The notes: a model not told the origin generated them from the sequence alone. A stretch of 64,000 bases of DNA from Paludibacteraceae bacterium (GCA_024405895.1 JAKSNW010000008.1:1-64000); one strand, 5' to 3'. Counted from the first letter of the stretch, positions 16,484-25,014 are shown. A program made the numbers and translations.

Positions 16484-19400
16484 AAGTCTAATGAGAGTTG
16501 TGAGAAAAGTCGTGGTTTCTTGTTGTCAAATATCTTCCAGTATGCCACAGGCAAGACTGTGACAATGAGGAATATGGAGAATATAGTGCCGAAGCAGATG
16601 ATAACGCCCATAGGCATCCAGAGGGTGCTGCGGCTGATGATCATAGGCAACACGCCAAGTGCTGTAGTGGCAGACGTGAGGAAGATAGGACGCATGCGGC
16701 GACGGCCTGCTTCGAAGGCGGCGTCGTGAGCAGACATACCTTTGCCCTCGCGCAACTCCTCGGCATATTCGAACATGATGATACCGTTGCGTACGATAAT
16801 ACCTATGAGGCTGACGATACCAAGCACTGAGGTAATGCCAAAGTCGAGACCGAAGATCTTCAATCCGAGGAATGCTCCGAAGAAGCATAGGGTGCAAGCC
16901 ATCAGTGAGAGTACGGCGATGGTGACACGTCGGAAGTTGAGGAGCAGGAAGATGAAAATCACTGCCAAGGCTGCCAAGATTACGGCGATAAGTTGAGGAA
17001 TCAGCTTGTCGTTGGATTCGGTAAGTCCGCCATAGGCAACCTCCACACCTTCTGGAAGATTAGGAATAATCTCTTTGTCAACAAATGCTTTGAGCTTTGC
17101 CATTGAGGCAGGCTGTGAACCTCCGAACGGCATGTCGGCACCTACTGAGAGGCATTTCTGTCCGTTGCGGTGAACTATGCGACTTGGCTCCCATGATGGC
17201 GTGATGTCGGCCACCTGACGCAAAGGTACCCAAGTGCCAAACTGCGTTGGAATGAGTTGGTTGGAGATATATTCGTAGTTGATTTCTCCGGTAGGGATGG
17301 CACTCTGTGTGTAGAGCTTGACTGGGATGTCGTAGTCGTTTTCCCACAAGGTGGTGAGTGGCTGATGGCCCATTGTGGTGGCAAGGTGTGTCTCGAGCGT
17401 AGCCTTGGTCACACCGAGTCGGCGTGCCTCGTCGGTCTTGAGTTGGATGTTGACATAAGGACGGGAGCCTCCGAAGTCGGAGTGTATCCATGTGAAATAG
17501 TCTGGCTCCTGGCGCATGAAGTCGAGCACCTTGTCGGCTTCTTGCTTCAGCAGTTCGGTGTCTTTGCCTTTGAAACGTACTTCAATAGGACAAGGAACGG
17601 CTTGATAGTCCATCTGTTTGAAACGAACTAATGCTGAGGCAAACTCGCCTTGCAGCGGAGCATATTTCTTCAGCAACTCCTCTGTAGCCTTGTTGCCTTT
17701 GGTGTTGACAATGAATTGTGCATAGTTCTCACCCGGGATGTTTGGCGCATAGGTGGCCTGGAAGCGTGGTGACGAACTGCCTACAAAGGCTGTTACCGAT
17801 GTTACTTTCTTATCTTTCAACAAAATCTGTTGCAGACTGTCGCTCACGGCTGCTGTTTCCTGAAGCGTTGAACCGATAGGAAGTGTGATTTCTACAGCGA
17901 AGCATGGGCGCTCGGCTTTAGGCATCATCTGCACGTTGAGAGTGGTGAAGATGAAGATGCCTATGACAACGGAGCCAATGCCGATGAGCAAGGTCCATTT
18001 AGGGAAACGGAAACACCACTCGAGCACATGCTCAAAGGTTGTCTGCAGCCAAAGGAAGAAGCGCTCCTGCAACTCGGTCACTTTCGATTGCTTGACATTG
18101 GTTCCTTGCGGCTTGATATAGAGATACTCAAAGTAAGGCACGATGGCAACGGCATAAACCAGTGAGATCATCAGTGAGATGGTTACGGTGATAGGGAACA
18201 ACTTGATGAAGTCGCCCATTACACCAGTGAAGATGAACTGTGATGGGAAGAACATACCGCAGATAGCGACGGTGGCAAGCAACAGAGGAGCAATCAACTC
18301 CTTGGCACTCTTGACAGCGGCGTGCCAACGGCTCATACCTCGGTTGATATATTCAATGTATCCGTCAATCATGACGATGGAGTTGTCCACCATCATACCC
18401 AATACCAGGATAAGTGCAGCAAGTGTTACGGTGTTCAACTCGATGTCAAGGAAGTACATCAGAGCCAATGTAACAGCGGTGCAGATAGGAATGCCGCTGC
18501 CAGCTACCAAGGCTGATCTGACCGGGAAGAGCATCAACATGACCAAGATGACAACGATGATGGAAATGACGAGGTCGCGAAGGAACGACCACACAGAGTC
18601 GCCCACCACTTTAGGCTGGTTGCTGATTTTGCTTAGGTGTACCGACGGCGGCAACTCGTTTTCGAACTCGTTGAGCACTTTCTCTACCTCACTGCCGAAA
18701 GCTACGATGTTATTTCCCGGACGCATCTCCAAAGAGAGCACGAGGGCACGTGAACCATTGTGGTTGACATAGCTTGATGGAGAAGAGTAGCGACGCTCTA
18801 CCTTAGCCACGTCCTTCAGACGGACTGCATGTCCTGAAGGGTCGGAATAGATAATCTGGTCGGCTACTTCATACTCGCTTTTCATGGCTGAGGCTACGTG
18901 AAGCGGATGGATTACACCGTTGATTTCTGACGAACCGGACGATGTGATGAATCCCTGCGAGAGAAGGTTGGCAAACAGGGTCTCTGAACTGAGACCATAG
19001 GTTGCAAGTTTCTCTGGCTCGATGGTAACGGCAATCTCTTCGTTCTCCTTACCGCTTATCTTGATGTTGCCCATGGTTGGAATGGTGCGGAGACGGGTGC
19101 AGAGATCGTCGAGATACTGCTCGAGTTCACGTTGGGTTTTGTCTTCCGATTCTATGGTGACAAGCAAGGACGACGTATTGCCGAAATCATCTTGAACCAC
19201 AACGGCAAGTACGCCGCTAGGCAAGGTCATCTTGAAGTCCTTCAGACCGTGACGGATTTTACTCCATACTTCGTTTTTATTGTTGACTGATTCTTCCAAC
19301 TCGACGAACATATATACAATGCCGTCTTGCGAGAATGAGTAGGTGTTGGCTTTGTTGACCTCAGGATAGGTGAACAGAAAATTCTCCAGAGGTTTCGTGA

Positions 19401-19605
19401 GTTGTTGCTCCACCTCTTCGGTGCTTGCACCAGGATAGACGCCCACAACCACACCTTGACGGATAGTGAACTGTGGAAACTCGTCTTTGTTCATCTGCTT
19501 CAGTCCATAGATGCCGATGATAGTCAGTGCGCCCACCAGCAGGAATGTGATGCTGTGGTTGCGCATCAGACTGTTTACGAAATTCTTTTCGCTGTTAGTT
19601 TTCAT
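16480..19605 (-). CDS. RND-family efflux pump (AcrB/HAE-type)
   Basis: A 1041-residue inner-membrane proton antiporter. It has the RND plan of 12 membrane helices with two large periplasmic loops: helix 1 at about 15-33, helices 2-6 around 340-540, helix 7 near 540-560 and helices 8-12 near 870-1030. The GMMVDNSIVMIDG segment is the helix 4 region that carries the proton-relay Asp residues. PGASTEEVEQQLTKPLE in the first porter domain is a family hallmark. It overlaps the genes on both sides by 4 bp (adaptor upstream, TolC downstream), a tight operon. Substrates cannot be told from the sequence; drugs, bile acids or lipids are usual for relatives. Confidence 0.93.
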   Translation of the reverse strand: MKTNSEKNFVNSLMRNHSITFLLVGALTIIGIYGLKQMNKDEFPQFTIRQGVVVGVYPGASTEEVEQQLTKPLENFLFTYPEVNKANTYSFSQDGIVYMFVELEESVNNKNEVWSKIRHGLKDFKMTLPSGVLAVVVQDDFGNTSSLLVTIESEDKTQRELEQYLDDLCTRLRTIPTMGNIKISGKENEEIAVTIEPEKLATYGLSSETLFANLLSQGFITSSGSSEINGVIHPLHVASAMKSEYEVADQIIYSDPSGHAVRLKDVAKVERRYSSPSSYVNHNGSRALVLSLEMRPGNNIVAFGSEVEKVLNEFENELPPSVHLSKISNQPKVVGDSVWSFLRDLVISIIVVILVMLMLFPVRSALVAGSGIPICTAVTLALMYFLDIELNTVTLAALILVLGMMVDNSIVMIDGYIEYINRGMSRWHAAVKSAKELIAPLLLATVAICGMFFPSQFIFTGVMGDFIKLFPITVTISLMISLVYAVAIVPYFEYLYIKPQGTNVKQSKVTELQERFFLWLQTTFEHVLEWCFRFPKWTLLIGIGSVVIGIFIFTTLNVQMMPKAERPCFAVEITLPIGSTLQETAAVSDSLQQILLKDKKVTSVTAFVGSSSPRFQATYAPNIPGENYAQFIVNTKGNKATEELLKKYAPLQGEFASALVRFKQMDYQAVPCPIEVRFKGKDTELLKQEADKVLDFMRQEPDYFTWIHSDFGGSRPYVNIQLKTDEARRLGVTKATLETHLATTMGHQPLTTLWENDYDIPVKLYTQSAIPTGEINYEYISNQLIPTQFGTWVPLRQVADITPSWEPSRIVHRNGQKCLSVGADMPFGGSQPASMAKLKAFVDKEIIPNLPEGVEVAYGGLTESNDKLIPQLIAVILAALAVIFIFLLLNFRRVTIAVLSLMACTLCFFGAFLGLKIFGLDFGITSVLGIVSLIGIIVRNGIIMFEYAEELREGKGMSAHDAAFEAGRRRMRPIFLTSATTALGVLPMIISRSTLWMPMGVIICFGTIFSIFLIVTVLPVAYWKIFDNKKPRLFSQLSLDL

Positions 19606-20636
19606 TTTATCTCTACTTCTGTACCTTCGCCAATTTTCAGATAACCCGAGGTGACAACGAGGTCGCCAGGGTTGATGCCAGTGACAGCCACGCCGTTGCC
19701 GACATAGTGTGCCACTTCAACATTCTTGCGTGTAGACTTGCCGTCTTTCACTACCCAGACATAAGTGCCGGTGGTGCTGGTTTGCACGGCTTGTGCTGGG
19801 ATGACATAGCCGCCGTCGCTCTCTTTGTTGGTGGTGAGCACACGACCTACCATGCCAGGAAGAAGCGCGTGGTCTTTGTTGTCAATCTCAATCTTTACGT
19901 TATAACTGTGAGCCAATGCATCGGCAACAACACCACGTTCAATGACTTGACCCTTGAATACCTTGTCGTTCAGGGCTGCCACTACGATTGTGCCGGTGTC
20001 ACCGATGGCAAGCGATGCAATCTCATTTTCTGGCACGGTGAATGATACGTTCACTTTCTCAACATCATGGAGTTGAACGGCAGGTGCCATAGGCAACATG
20101 TTCATGCCATTTTCTGCTGTCACGGCACCAACGTAACCATTGAATGGCGCTTTGAGATTGCAGTCGGCAAGGTTCTTCGCTGCAATTCGTTGAGTGGCTT
20201 TAGCCTGTTGCAGCTTAGTTTCCATCTCCACCCATTTAACTTCTGCCAGACTGCCTTGGTCATAGACTTGTTTCAAACGGCGATAACCGTCTTCTGCTTG
20301 TGAGAGTGTGGCATTGGCTGCTTGAAGCGCACTTGATGCCGTTGTGGTCTCGAGTGAGATCAGAACTTGTCCCTTGCGAACATAGTCGCCTTCATGCACG
20401 CGAACCTGCTCTACGTAGCCTCCTTGTGGGAAACTCAATGTAGTCATCACGGTGCCCTCTATGGTGCCGACGTAGTTGCGTACCTCTGATTGTGTGGTGT
20501 CTGAAGTGGCAAAAACCTCCACCACCACTGGTTTCTTTTCAGTTGTCTTGTGTTTCTTGCTGCATGCACAGAACAATGTGGTACCAATGCAAAGTGCGAA
20601 TACCAACGCAGCAAAAACTCTGGTTGACTTTTTCAT
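19602..20636 (-). CDS. RND periplasmic adaptor (membrane fusion) lipoprotein
   Basis: A 344-residue adaptor of the AcrA/MexA type. The signal peptide has a lipobox-like end (LFCAC, Cys25), so it is lipid-anchored in the inner membrane. Order of domains: lipoyl half-motif around 75-110 (GGYVEQVRVHEGDYVRKGQ), helical hairpin around 110-160, second lipoyl half around 165-195 (LKAPFNGYVGAV), beta-barrel around 200-280 and membrane-proximal domain to the end. It links the pump and the TolC channel encoded downstream. Twelve bases separate it from the TetR gene and it overlaps the pump gene by 4 bp. Confidence 0.92.
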   Translation of the reverse strand: MKKSTRVFAALVFALCIGTTLFCACSKKHKTTEKKPVVVEVFATSDTTQSEVRNYVGTIEGTVMTTLSFPQGGYVEQVRVHEGDYVRKGQVLISLETTTASSALQAANATLSQAEDGYRRLKQVYDQGSLAEVKWVEMETKLQQAKATQRIAAKNLADCNLKAPFNGYVGAVTAENGMNMLPMAPAVQLHDVEKVNVSFTVPENEIASLAIGDTGTIVVAALNDKVFKGQVIERGVVADALAHSYNVKIEIDNKDHALLPGMVGRVLTTNKESDGGYVIPAQAVQTSTTGTYVWVVKDGKSTRKNVEVAHYVGNGVAVTGINPGDLVVTSGYLKIGEGTEVEIK

Positions 20637-20648
20637 CTCTTGTATCTT

Positions 20649-21230
20649 TTATATTGTATGTGAGTTATTATTCGAATTGATTACTTGAACCATGCCGTGC
20701 GTGATGGTTTGTACCATTAGATTGAGCGTGTCTTTGTACTCGGCATAGCGTCCCTGAACGAAAAATGTGATGTCAAGGCTCTTGGTGAGCATCAGCAGCA
20801 TGGAGGTAAGGGCACGAGGGTTATAGTCGTCGCGTTCCTTGATGGTGGAACAGAGCTTCAGGTAGTGCTCATACTCCCATTCTTCAAACTCGCGGAGCAC
20901 GGTGTGGAAACCGTCGAGAGGGAAGGTGCTTTTATCTTGTTGCAATTCGTAGCCAAGCATAATCTTATAGACCTTCGATTTCGAAAGTATTTCCATGCGT
21001 TTGATGAAATAGGTGTTGAAAATCTCAGGCGCTGGCTTCGTGGTGTCGTTGAATAGGTCGCCTAACTGCTCTTCCAGTTGCTGAATTTCCTGCTGAACGG
21101 CAGTTTGGAAAATTTCTTCCTTACTGGTAAAGTGATAGTAGAGCGAGCGCTTCGCCTTGTTGGCAAATCGTGCGATATCGTCCATCGACGTCTTGTCGTA
21201 CCCAAGGGTGTTGAACAACTTTATCGCCAC
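20649..21230 (-). CDS. TetR/AcrR-family repressor of the efflux operon
   Basis: The N-terminal helix-turn-helix is clear (TSMDDIARFANKAKRSLYYHFTSKEEIF), followed by a helical ligand-binding domain; the called length is 193 residues. The start is uncertain. GTG at 21230 begins inside helix 1, while the frame stays open upstream and encodes KKTEETKKAIVNVAIKLF, the usual start of TetR proteins. No ATG, GTG or TTG exists in that extension; ATT at 21272 is the best candidate and would give about 207 residues. The gene is first in the operon, and an operator-like inverted repeat (21278-21304) covers its promoter, so autoregulation and control of the pump are likely. Confidence 0.85.
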   Translation of the reverse strand: MAIKLFNTLGYDKTSMDDIARFANKAKRSLYYHFTSKEEIFQTAVQQEIQQLEEQLGDLFNDTTKPAPEIFNTYFIKRMEILSKSKVYKIMLGYELQQDKSTFPLDGFHTVLREFEEWEYEHYLKLCSTIKERDDYNPRALTSMLLMLTKSLDITFFVQGRYAEYKDTLNLMVQTITHGMVQVINSNNNSHTI

Positions 21231-21277
21231 GTTGACAATGGCTTTTTTTGTCTCTTCTGTCTTCTTTATAATTACTT

Positions 21278-21304
21278 TTGCACTATTTCCGTGCGGGAGT
21301 GCAA
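21278..21304. promoter_or_regulatory. Operator-like site 1: TTGCACT-N13-AGTGCAA
   Basis: A perfect 7-bp inverted repeat with a 13-base spacer (it extends to 9 bp as TTTTGCACT/AGTGCAAAA, 21276-21306). It overlaps the -7 element and predicted start site of the TetR-efflux operon. The same site recurs at 21463-21489 with identical spacing, which argues for a dimeric regulator, most simply the TetR protein. Confidence 0.7.
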
Positions 21305-21331
21305 AAATAGATACTTCAGTTGAATTGACAA
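21302..21331 (-). promoter_or_regulatory. Promoter of the TetR-efflux operon
   Basis: On the minus strand TTG (21331-21329), 19-base spacer, TATTTTTG (21309-21302). Transcription would begin near 21297, inside the operator-like repeat. Confidence 0.65.
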
Positions 21332-21462
21332 TCGCTGTTGCAAAATTTTTTTTAGAAAAAATATTCGTTCGTAATTGTGTGTAAATAAATAGAATAGATG
21401 CTTCTCTTTGTTCGAGAGGTTACGTTGTTGCGGCAGATAATCGAAAAATAGTAAATTTTAAG

Positions 21463-21489
21463 TTGCACTTTATGGCGAGAAAAGTGCAA
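21463..21489. promoter_or_regulatory. Operator-like site 2: TTGCACT-N13-AGTGCAA
   Basis: A second copy of the inverted repeat with the same 7-bp arms and the same 13-base spacer as site 1, 185 bp further upstream of the efflux operon. The spacer sequences differ, so only the arms and the distance are shared. It may support looping with site 1. Confidence 0.6.
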
Positions 21490-21509
21490 AAACTTGCAGA
21501 AGTTGCGCG

Positions 21510-21545
21510 AAAAAGAAAAGCGTACCCCCTTTGAAAAGGATACGC
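21510..21545 (-). terminator. Terminator of the SufT-like gene
   Basis: GCGTATCC and GGGTACGC (minus strand; plus positions 21545-21538 and 21527-21520) pair with one G:T, followed by TTTTCTTTTT. It separates this gene from the efflux operon. Confidence 0.7.
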
Positions 21546-21574
21546 CTTGAAATATGTAGGGTTGTGAATGAACG

Positions 21575-21889
21575 CTACAATAGACCGAGCTCGAGTTTGG
21601 CTTCGTCGCTCATCATGTCTTGGTCCCACATAGGGTCGAAGACAAGATTGACGTTTACGGATGTGACACCCTCCACCGCCTCAACCTTCATTTTCACATC
21701 TTCAGTGATGAAATCGGCAGCAGGACAACCCGGAGCGGTGAGTGTCATGTCAATCTTTACGGCTCCGTCGTCTTCGGTTTCTATCTTATATATCATGCCG
21801 AGGTCCCAGATGTTAACCGGAATCTCAGGGTCGAAGACAGTCTTAAGTGCTTCAACAATACGCTCTTCGATAGGCAAAAATTCGTTCAT
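21575..21889 (-). CDS. SufT/MIP18-like (DUF59) Fe-S assembly protein
   Basis: A 104-residue cytoplasmic protein consisting of one DUF59/MIP18 domain: IEERIVEALKTVFDPEIPVNIWDLGMIY at the start, TLTAPGCPAADFITEDV with the conserved cysteine in the middle, and VNLVFDPMWDQDMMSDEAKLELG at the end. Relatives (SufT, the PaaD group, eukaryotic Cia2) help maturation of iron-sulfur proteins. It stands alone here, with a divergent promoter shared with dus and its own terminator; no other suf gene is nearby. Confidence 0.85.
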   Translation of the reverse strand: MNEFLPIEERIVEALKTVFDPEIPVNIWDLGMIYKIETEDDGAVKIDMTLTAPGCPAADFITEDVKMKVEAVEGVTSVNVNLVFDPMWDQDMMSDEAKLELGLL

Positions 21890-21920
21890 TTTGTCTTTGT
21901 GTTTCGCTTGATTTTTACGA

Positions 21921-21951
21921 TTGCAAAGATAACGCTTTTTTTGTACTTTTG
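21921..21951 (+). promoter_or_regulatory. Promoter of dus-lgt
   Basis: TTG (21921-21923), 20-base spacer, TACTTTTG (21944-21951). This rules out a start codon at 21949 (the TTG of the -7 box) and supports the ATG at 21970. Confidence 0.7.
21924..21931 (-). promoter_or_regulatory. -7 element of the SufT-like gene
   Basis: TATCTTTG on the minus strand, 34 bases before the ATG at 21889. It lies within the spacer of the opposing dus promoter, so the two divergent promoters overlap and may compete. Confidence 0.55.
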
Positions 21952-21969
21952 TACTCTTGTTTCTCCACT

Positions 21970-22962
21970 ATGAAAATAGGTAATATATCATTCCCTTCGC
22001 AACCCCTCTTCCTGGCTCCGATGGAAGACGTGACAGACCCAGCGTTTCGCTTGCTTTGCAAACGATTCGGCGCTGATATGGTTTATACTGAGTTCGTTTC
22101 AGCCGATGCGTTGATTCGTTCCATTCCCCGTACATCACAAAAACTGACGCTGAACGAGGAAGAACGTCCCGTGGCAATTCAGATTTATGGTCGTGATGTG
22201 GATACAATGGTCGAGGCGGCTAAAATAGCCGAAGCCAGTGGCCCGGATATTCTGGACATCAACTTTGGCTGCCCTGTGAAGAAGGTGGCTCGTAAGGGTG
22301 CCGGAGCAGGCATGTTGCAGAATGTGCCATTGCTGCTGGAGATAACCCGTGCCGTGGTCAATGCCGTCAAAATTCCAGTGACGGTGAAGACGCGTCTTGG
22401 CTGGGATGAGGAGAATAAGATTATCGTCTCGTTGGCAGAAGCACTGCAGGATTGTGGCATTGCAGCCCTTTCCATTCACGGCAGAACACGTGCTCAGATG
22501 TACACGGGCGATGCCGATTGGACACTTATCGGTGAGGTGAAAAATAACCCTCGCATGCATATTCCTATCATTGGCAATGGCGATGTAACGACACCGGAAC
22601 GTGCCAAGGAATGCTTCGACCGCTATGGGGTGGATGCCGTCATGGTGGGCCGTGGCTCTATCGGTCAGCCCTGGATCTTTGCTGATATGAAGAACTACCT
22701 TACTACCGGTGAGGTAAAACCTGCTTTGACTCCAGAGGAACAGTTGACTCTTTTGAAAGAACACGTACTCAAGAGCATAGAATGGTTGGGTGATGAACGT
22801 AAGGGCATTGTTCACAGCCGCCGTCATTTCGCAGCCACTCCATTGTTCAAAGGCATTCCGGATTTCCGTCAGACACGCATTGCCATGCTCCAAGCCAACG
22901 ACCTTGCCACCCTCTTTCCTATCATGGATAGCGTACCACTTCATAGTTCCACTTTGCTTTAA
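21970..22962 (+). CDS. dusB: tRNA-dihydrouridine synthase (Dus family)
   Basis: About 330 residues, a cytoplasmic FMN enzyme that reduces uridine to dihydrouridine in tRNA D-loops. It shows the Dus signature in order: LAPMEDVTDPAFR near the N-terminus, the INFGCPVKKVARKGAGAGML active-site segment with catalytic Cys, VTVKTRLGW, LSIHGRTRAQMYTG, and the FMN-phosphate-binding GNGDV and MVGRGSIGQPW motifs. DusB is the usual single Dus in Bacteroidota, so the symbol is probable rather than certain. The ATG at 21970 follows a good promoter; lgt starts 4 bp after the stop. Confidence 0.9.
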   Translation: MKIGNISFPSQPLFLAPMEDVTDPAFRLLCKRFGADMVYTEFVSADALIRSIPRTSQKLTLNEEERPVAIQIYGRDVDTMVEAAKIAEASGPDILDINFGCPVKKVARKGAGAGMLQNVPLLLEITRAVVNAVKIPVTVKTRLGWDEENKIIVSLAEALQDCGIAALSIHGRTRAQMYTGDADWTLIGEVKNNPRMHIPIIGNGDVTTPERAKECFDRYGVDAVMVGRGSIGQPWIFADMKNYLTTGEVKPALTPEEQLTLLKEHVLKSIEWLGDERKGIVHSRRHFAATPLFKGIPDFRQTRIAMLQANDLATLFPIMDSVPLHSSTLL

Positions 22963-22965
22963 GAT

Positions 22966-23757
22966 ATGCTATTATATATAGTATGGCATTCGCATCAGAC
23001 ATGGTTAGGACTTCATAGCTATGCCTTGTTGTTCGTGCTTGCCATGCTGGGTGGTGCCATGGTGGTATATCGTGGTTTCCGTAGTCGCGGACTTACACAA
23101 GAAGACTATAACCTCATCGTGCCGATGGCGTTGGCGGGCATTTTGCTTGGTGCCCGTCTTACACATTGCTTCTGTTATGAGTGGGGCTATTATTCCCAAC
23201 ATCCGCTTGAGGTCTTGCTTCCGTTGGCACGGATTGACGGTCAATGGCAATGGGTAGGCTATCACGGATTGGCAAGCCATGGTGCAACCTTAGGACTGAT
23301 GCTTGCTGTATGGCTGTTTGCCTGGATGAAACGTGTTGATTGGCGTATGCTGTTCGATTTCTTTGCGGTAGCCACACCGGTAGCCGGTTTCTTTATCCGC
23401 TTGGGCAATCTCTGCAACAGTGAGATACTGGGCACTCCTTGCTCCATGCCGTGGGCTTTTCTGTTTGCCGATGTAGACCCTCTGCCACGACATCCGGTTC
23501 AACTGTATGAGGCACTTGCCTATGCTTTGATTTTCGTAGGAAGCGTGCTGATTTGGAAACGCAACAAACATGGCCACGGCTTCTTGTTGGGCTATAACCT
23601 GACGGCCGTTTCGGTCTGTCGACTGCTGATAGAGATGTTCAAGGAAGAACAAGCCGATTATATTCCACAGCTGCTAACCATGGGACAATGGCTCACACTG
23701 CCATTCTTTGCGTTTGGCATTGTGATGATGTGCGTATCGAAACAAAAGGAAATTTAA
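22966..23757 (+). CDS. lgt: Prolipoprotein diacylglyceryl transferase
   Basis: A 263-residue inner-membrane enzyme with about seven helices that transfers diacylglycerol to the lipobox cysteine of prolipoproteins. Recognisable motifs are GARLTHCFCYE, YHGLASHGATLG (the HG loop), FFIRLGNLCNSE (the Lgt signature with the GxxGNxxNxE pattern) and RHPVQLYEAL. Length is normal. It follows dus by 3 bp, so they form an operon, and its end overlaps the convergent GtrA-family gene by 4 bp. It would act on the several lipoproteins encoded in this window. Confidence 0.93.
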   Translation: MLLYIVWHSHQTWLGLHSYALLFVLAMLGGAMVVYRGFRSRGLTQEDYNLIVPMALAGILLGARLTHCFCYEWGYYSQHPLEVLLPLARIDGQWQWVGYHGLASHGATLGLMLAVWLFAWMKRVDWRMLFDFFAVATPVAGFFIRLGNLCNSEILGTPCSMPWAFLFADVDPLPRHPVQLYEALAYALIFVGSVLIWKRNKHGHGFLLGYNLTAVSVCRLLIEMFKEEQADYIPQLLTMGQWLTLPFFAFGIVMMCVSKQKEI

Positions 23758-24251
23758 TCCTTCTTCTTGTCGTTGAACAGACAGTACTTTCTGATAAAGA
23801 AAGTGGAGAAGAAAACCACCACGATAGAGATAATCTTGGCAACACGGGCGTTCATGCCGATGAAGTCGGCGAAGATTTTCAGCGTCACGATGTTGAGAAC
23901 CAATCCGATGCCACCGATAAGTGTAAAGAATAGGAACTCCATCAATCGGTTGCTCATCTTCGACTGGTTGAATACCCAGCGTTTGCTCATGACATAGTTC
24001 ACTATGCCGCCGAGAAGCGATGATATGGTGGTGAAGTAGAATTTGAACTGAATGCCGAGGAAACGGTCTGTTTCGCCGAAAATCCAAGTGCATGCAGCAA
24101 AGACGAGCCAGTCGACAGCGGCAGCGGCAAGACTTACCACCACATAGCGAAGCATTTGTAGGGCAGTGTTGCTTGTAGGAGCGAGTGCGGCAGCTTTTGC
24201 TTTCTCGCTACGGTTCTTTATGTTTTCTTTAATTTGCTGACGGTCTGCCAT
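23754..24251 (-). CDS. GtrA-family membrane protein
   Basis: A 165-residue protein with a basic N-terminal tail (about 30 residues) and four membrane helices at about 35-55, 70-95, 105-125 and 135-155. LRYVVVSLAAAAVDWLVF, NYVMSKRWVFN and FIRKYCLF match the GtrA family, which is thought to move polyprenyl-linked sugars across the membrane or to aid glycosyl transfer. No glycosyltransferase is adjacent, so the partner is unknown. A -7 element lies at 24298-24305 and a 12-bp palindrome in the leader. Confidence 0.85.
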   Translation of the reverse strand: MADRQQIKENIKNRSEKAKAAALAPTSNTALQMLRYVVVSLAAAAVDWLVFAACTWIFGETDRFLGIQFKFYFTTISSLLGGIVNYVMSKRWVFNQSKMSNRLMEFLFFTLIGGIGLVLNIVTLKIFADFIGMNARVAKIISIVVVFFSTFFIRKYCLFNDKKKD

Positions 24252-24261
24252 CTGGGCGCCT

Positions 24262-24273
24262 TTACACGTGTAA
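24262..24273. promoter_or_regulatory. 12-bp palindrome in the GtrA-family gene leader
   Basis: TTACACGTGTAA is a perfect palindrome just downstream of the predicted start site and 10 bp before the ATG at 24251. It could be a repressor site; no regulator is identified. Confidence 0.35.
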
Positions 24274-24297
24274 CACGCTTTTGTTCAATGATGGGTG

Positions 24298-24305
24298 CAA
24301 AGATA
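24298..24305 (-). promoter_or_regulatory. -7 element of the GtrA-family gene
   Basis: TATCTTTG on the minus strand, 46 bases before the ATG at 24251. The -33 half is not clear. Confidence 0.5.
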
Positions 24306-24357
24306 AGCGAAATCTTCTAATTGTACAAGAAAAACCGAATGGTTATTCTAAATTTGT

Positions 24358-25014
24358 TTAATCTTGACAACAGAACGGAAGAATCTCTTCCGGAGAATTG
24401 ACAATGTGGTCTGGATTGCCGCTGGTAAGTTCAGACAGCGGACGGAATCCCCAGGTGACGGCTACGCACTCAATGCCGGCATTCTGTGCTGTTTGGATAT
24501 CAACCAGCGTGTCGCCCACATAAAGTGTTTCTTGGCGTGAGAATTTGTTGCCGAGAATATCGAAGACAATAGTTGCATCGGGCTTGGTTGGCTTGCCTTC
24601 GCGGTGTCCGAGTACAGCATGGAAATCAATTTCCGGGAAATAGTGGGCAATGATGCTTGAGGTGGCAGCCTGAAACTTGTTGGAGGCAACTGCCACTTCG
24701 ATACCTTTGTCACGAAGTGCCTGAAGCAACTCTGGAATCCCGGCGTAAGGACGGGTGTCAACCATGCTGTGATCCACATAGATGGCTGCAAACTCATTCT
24801 TCATCTGATCAACGAACTTATCCGACCGATAATCTTCCGGAATGGCACGTTCCATAAGTTTCTTGATTCCATTGCCCACCATCATGCGGCATTCGCTGGC
24901 AGAATGGGTTGGAAAACCGTGATGCTCGAGTACCTTGTTGGCTGCGAACGCAATATCGGCAATAGAGTCGAGCAGAGTACCGTCGAGATCGAATATGACC
25001 AGTTTTTTTCTCAT
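24358..25014 (-). CDS. gph: HAD-family phosphoglycolate phosphatase-like
   Basis: A 218-residue soluble HAD phosphatase. All four HAD motifs are visible: DLDGTLLDS (residues about 9-17, with the nucleophile and acid Asp pair), VASNK (motif II), the Lys of GKPTKPD (motif III), and GDTLVDIQTAQNAG (motif IV). The helical cap between motifs I and II places it in the Gph/PGMB subgroup. Phosphoglycolate is the usual substrate of the closest group, but HAD specificity is hard to infer. It stands alone with a -7 element 19 bases before the ATG. Confidence 0.82.
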   Translation of the reverse strand: MRKKLVIFDLDGTLLDSIADIAFAANKVLEHHGFPTHSASECRMMVGNGIKKLMERAIPEDYRSDKFVDQMKNEFAAIYVDHSMVDTRPYAGIPELLQALRDKGIEVAVASNKFQAATSSIIAHYFPEIDFHAVLGHREGKPTKPDATIVFDILGNKFSRQETLYVGDTLVDIQTAQNAGIECVAVTWGFRPLSELTSGNPDHIVNSPEEILPFCCQD

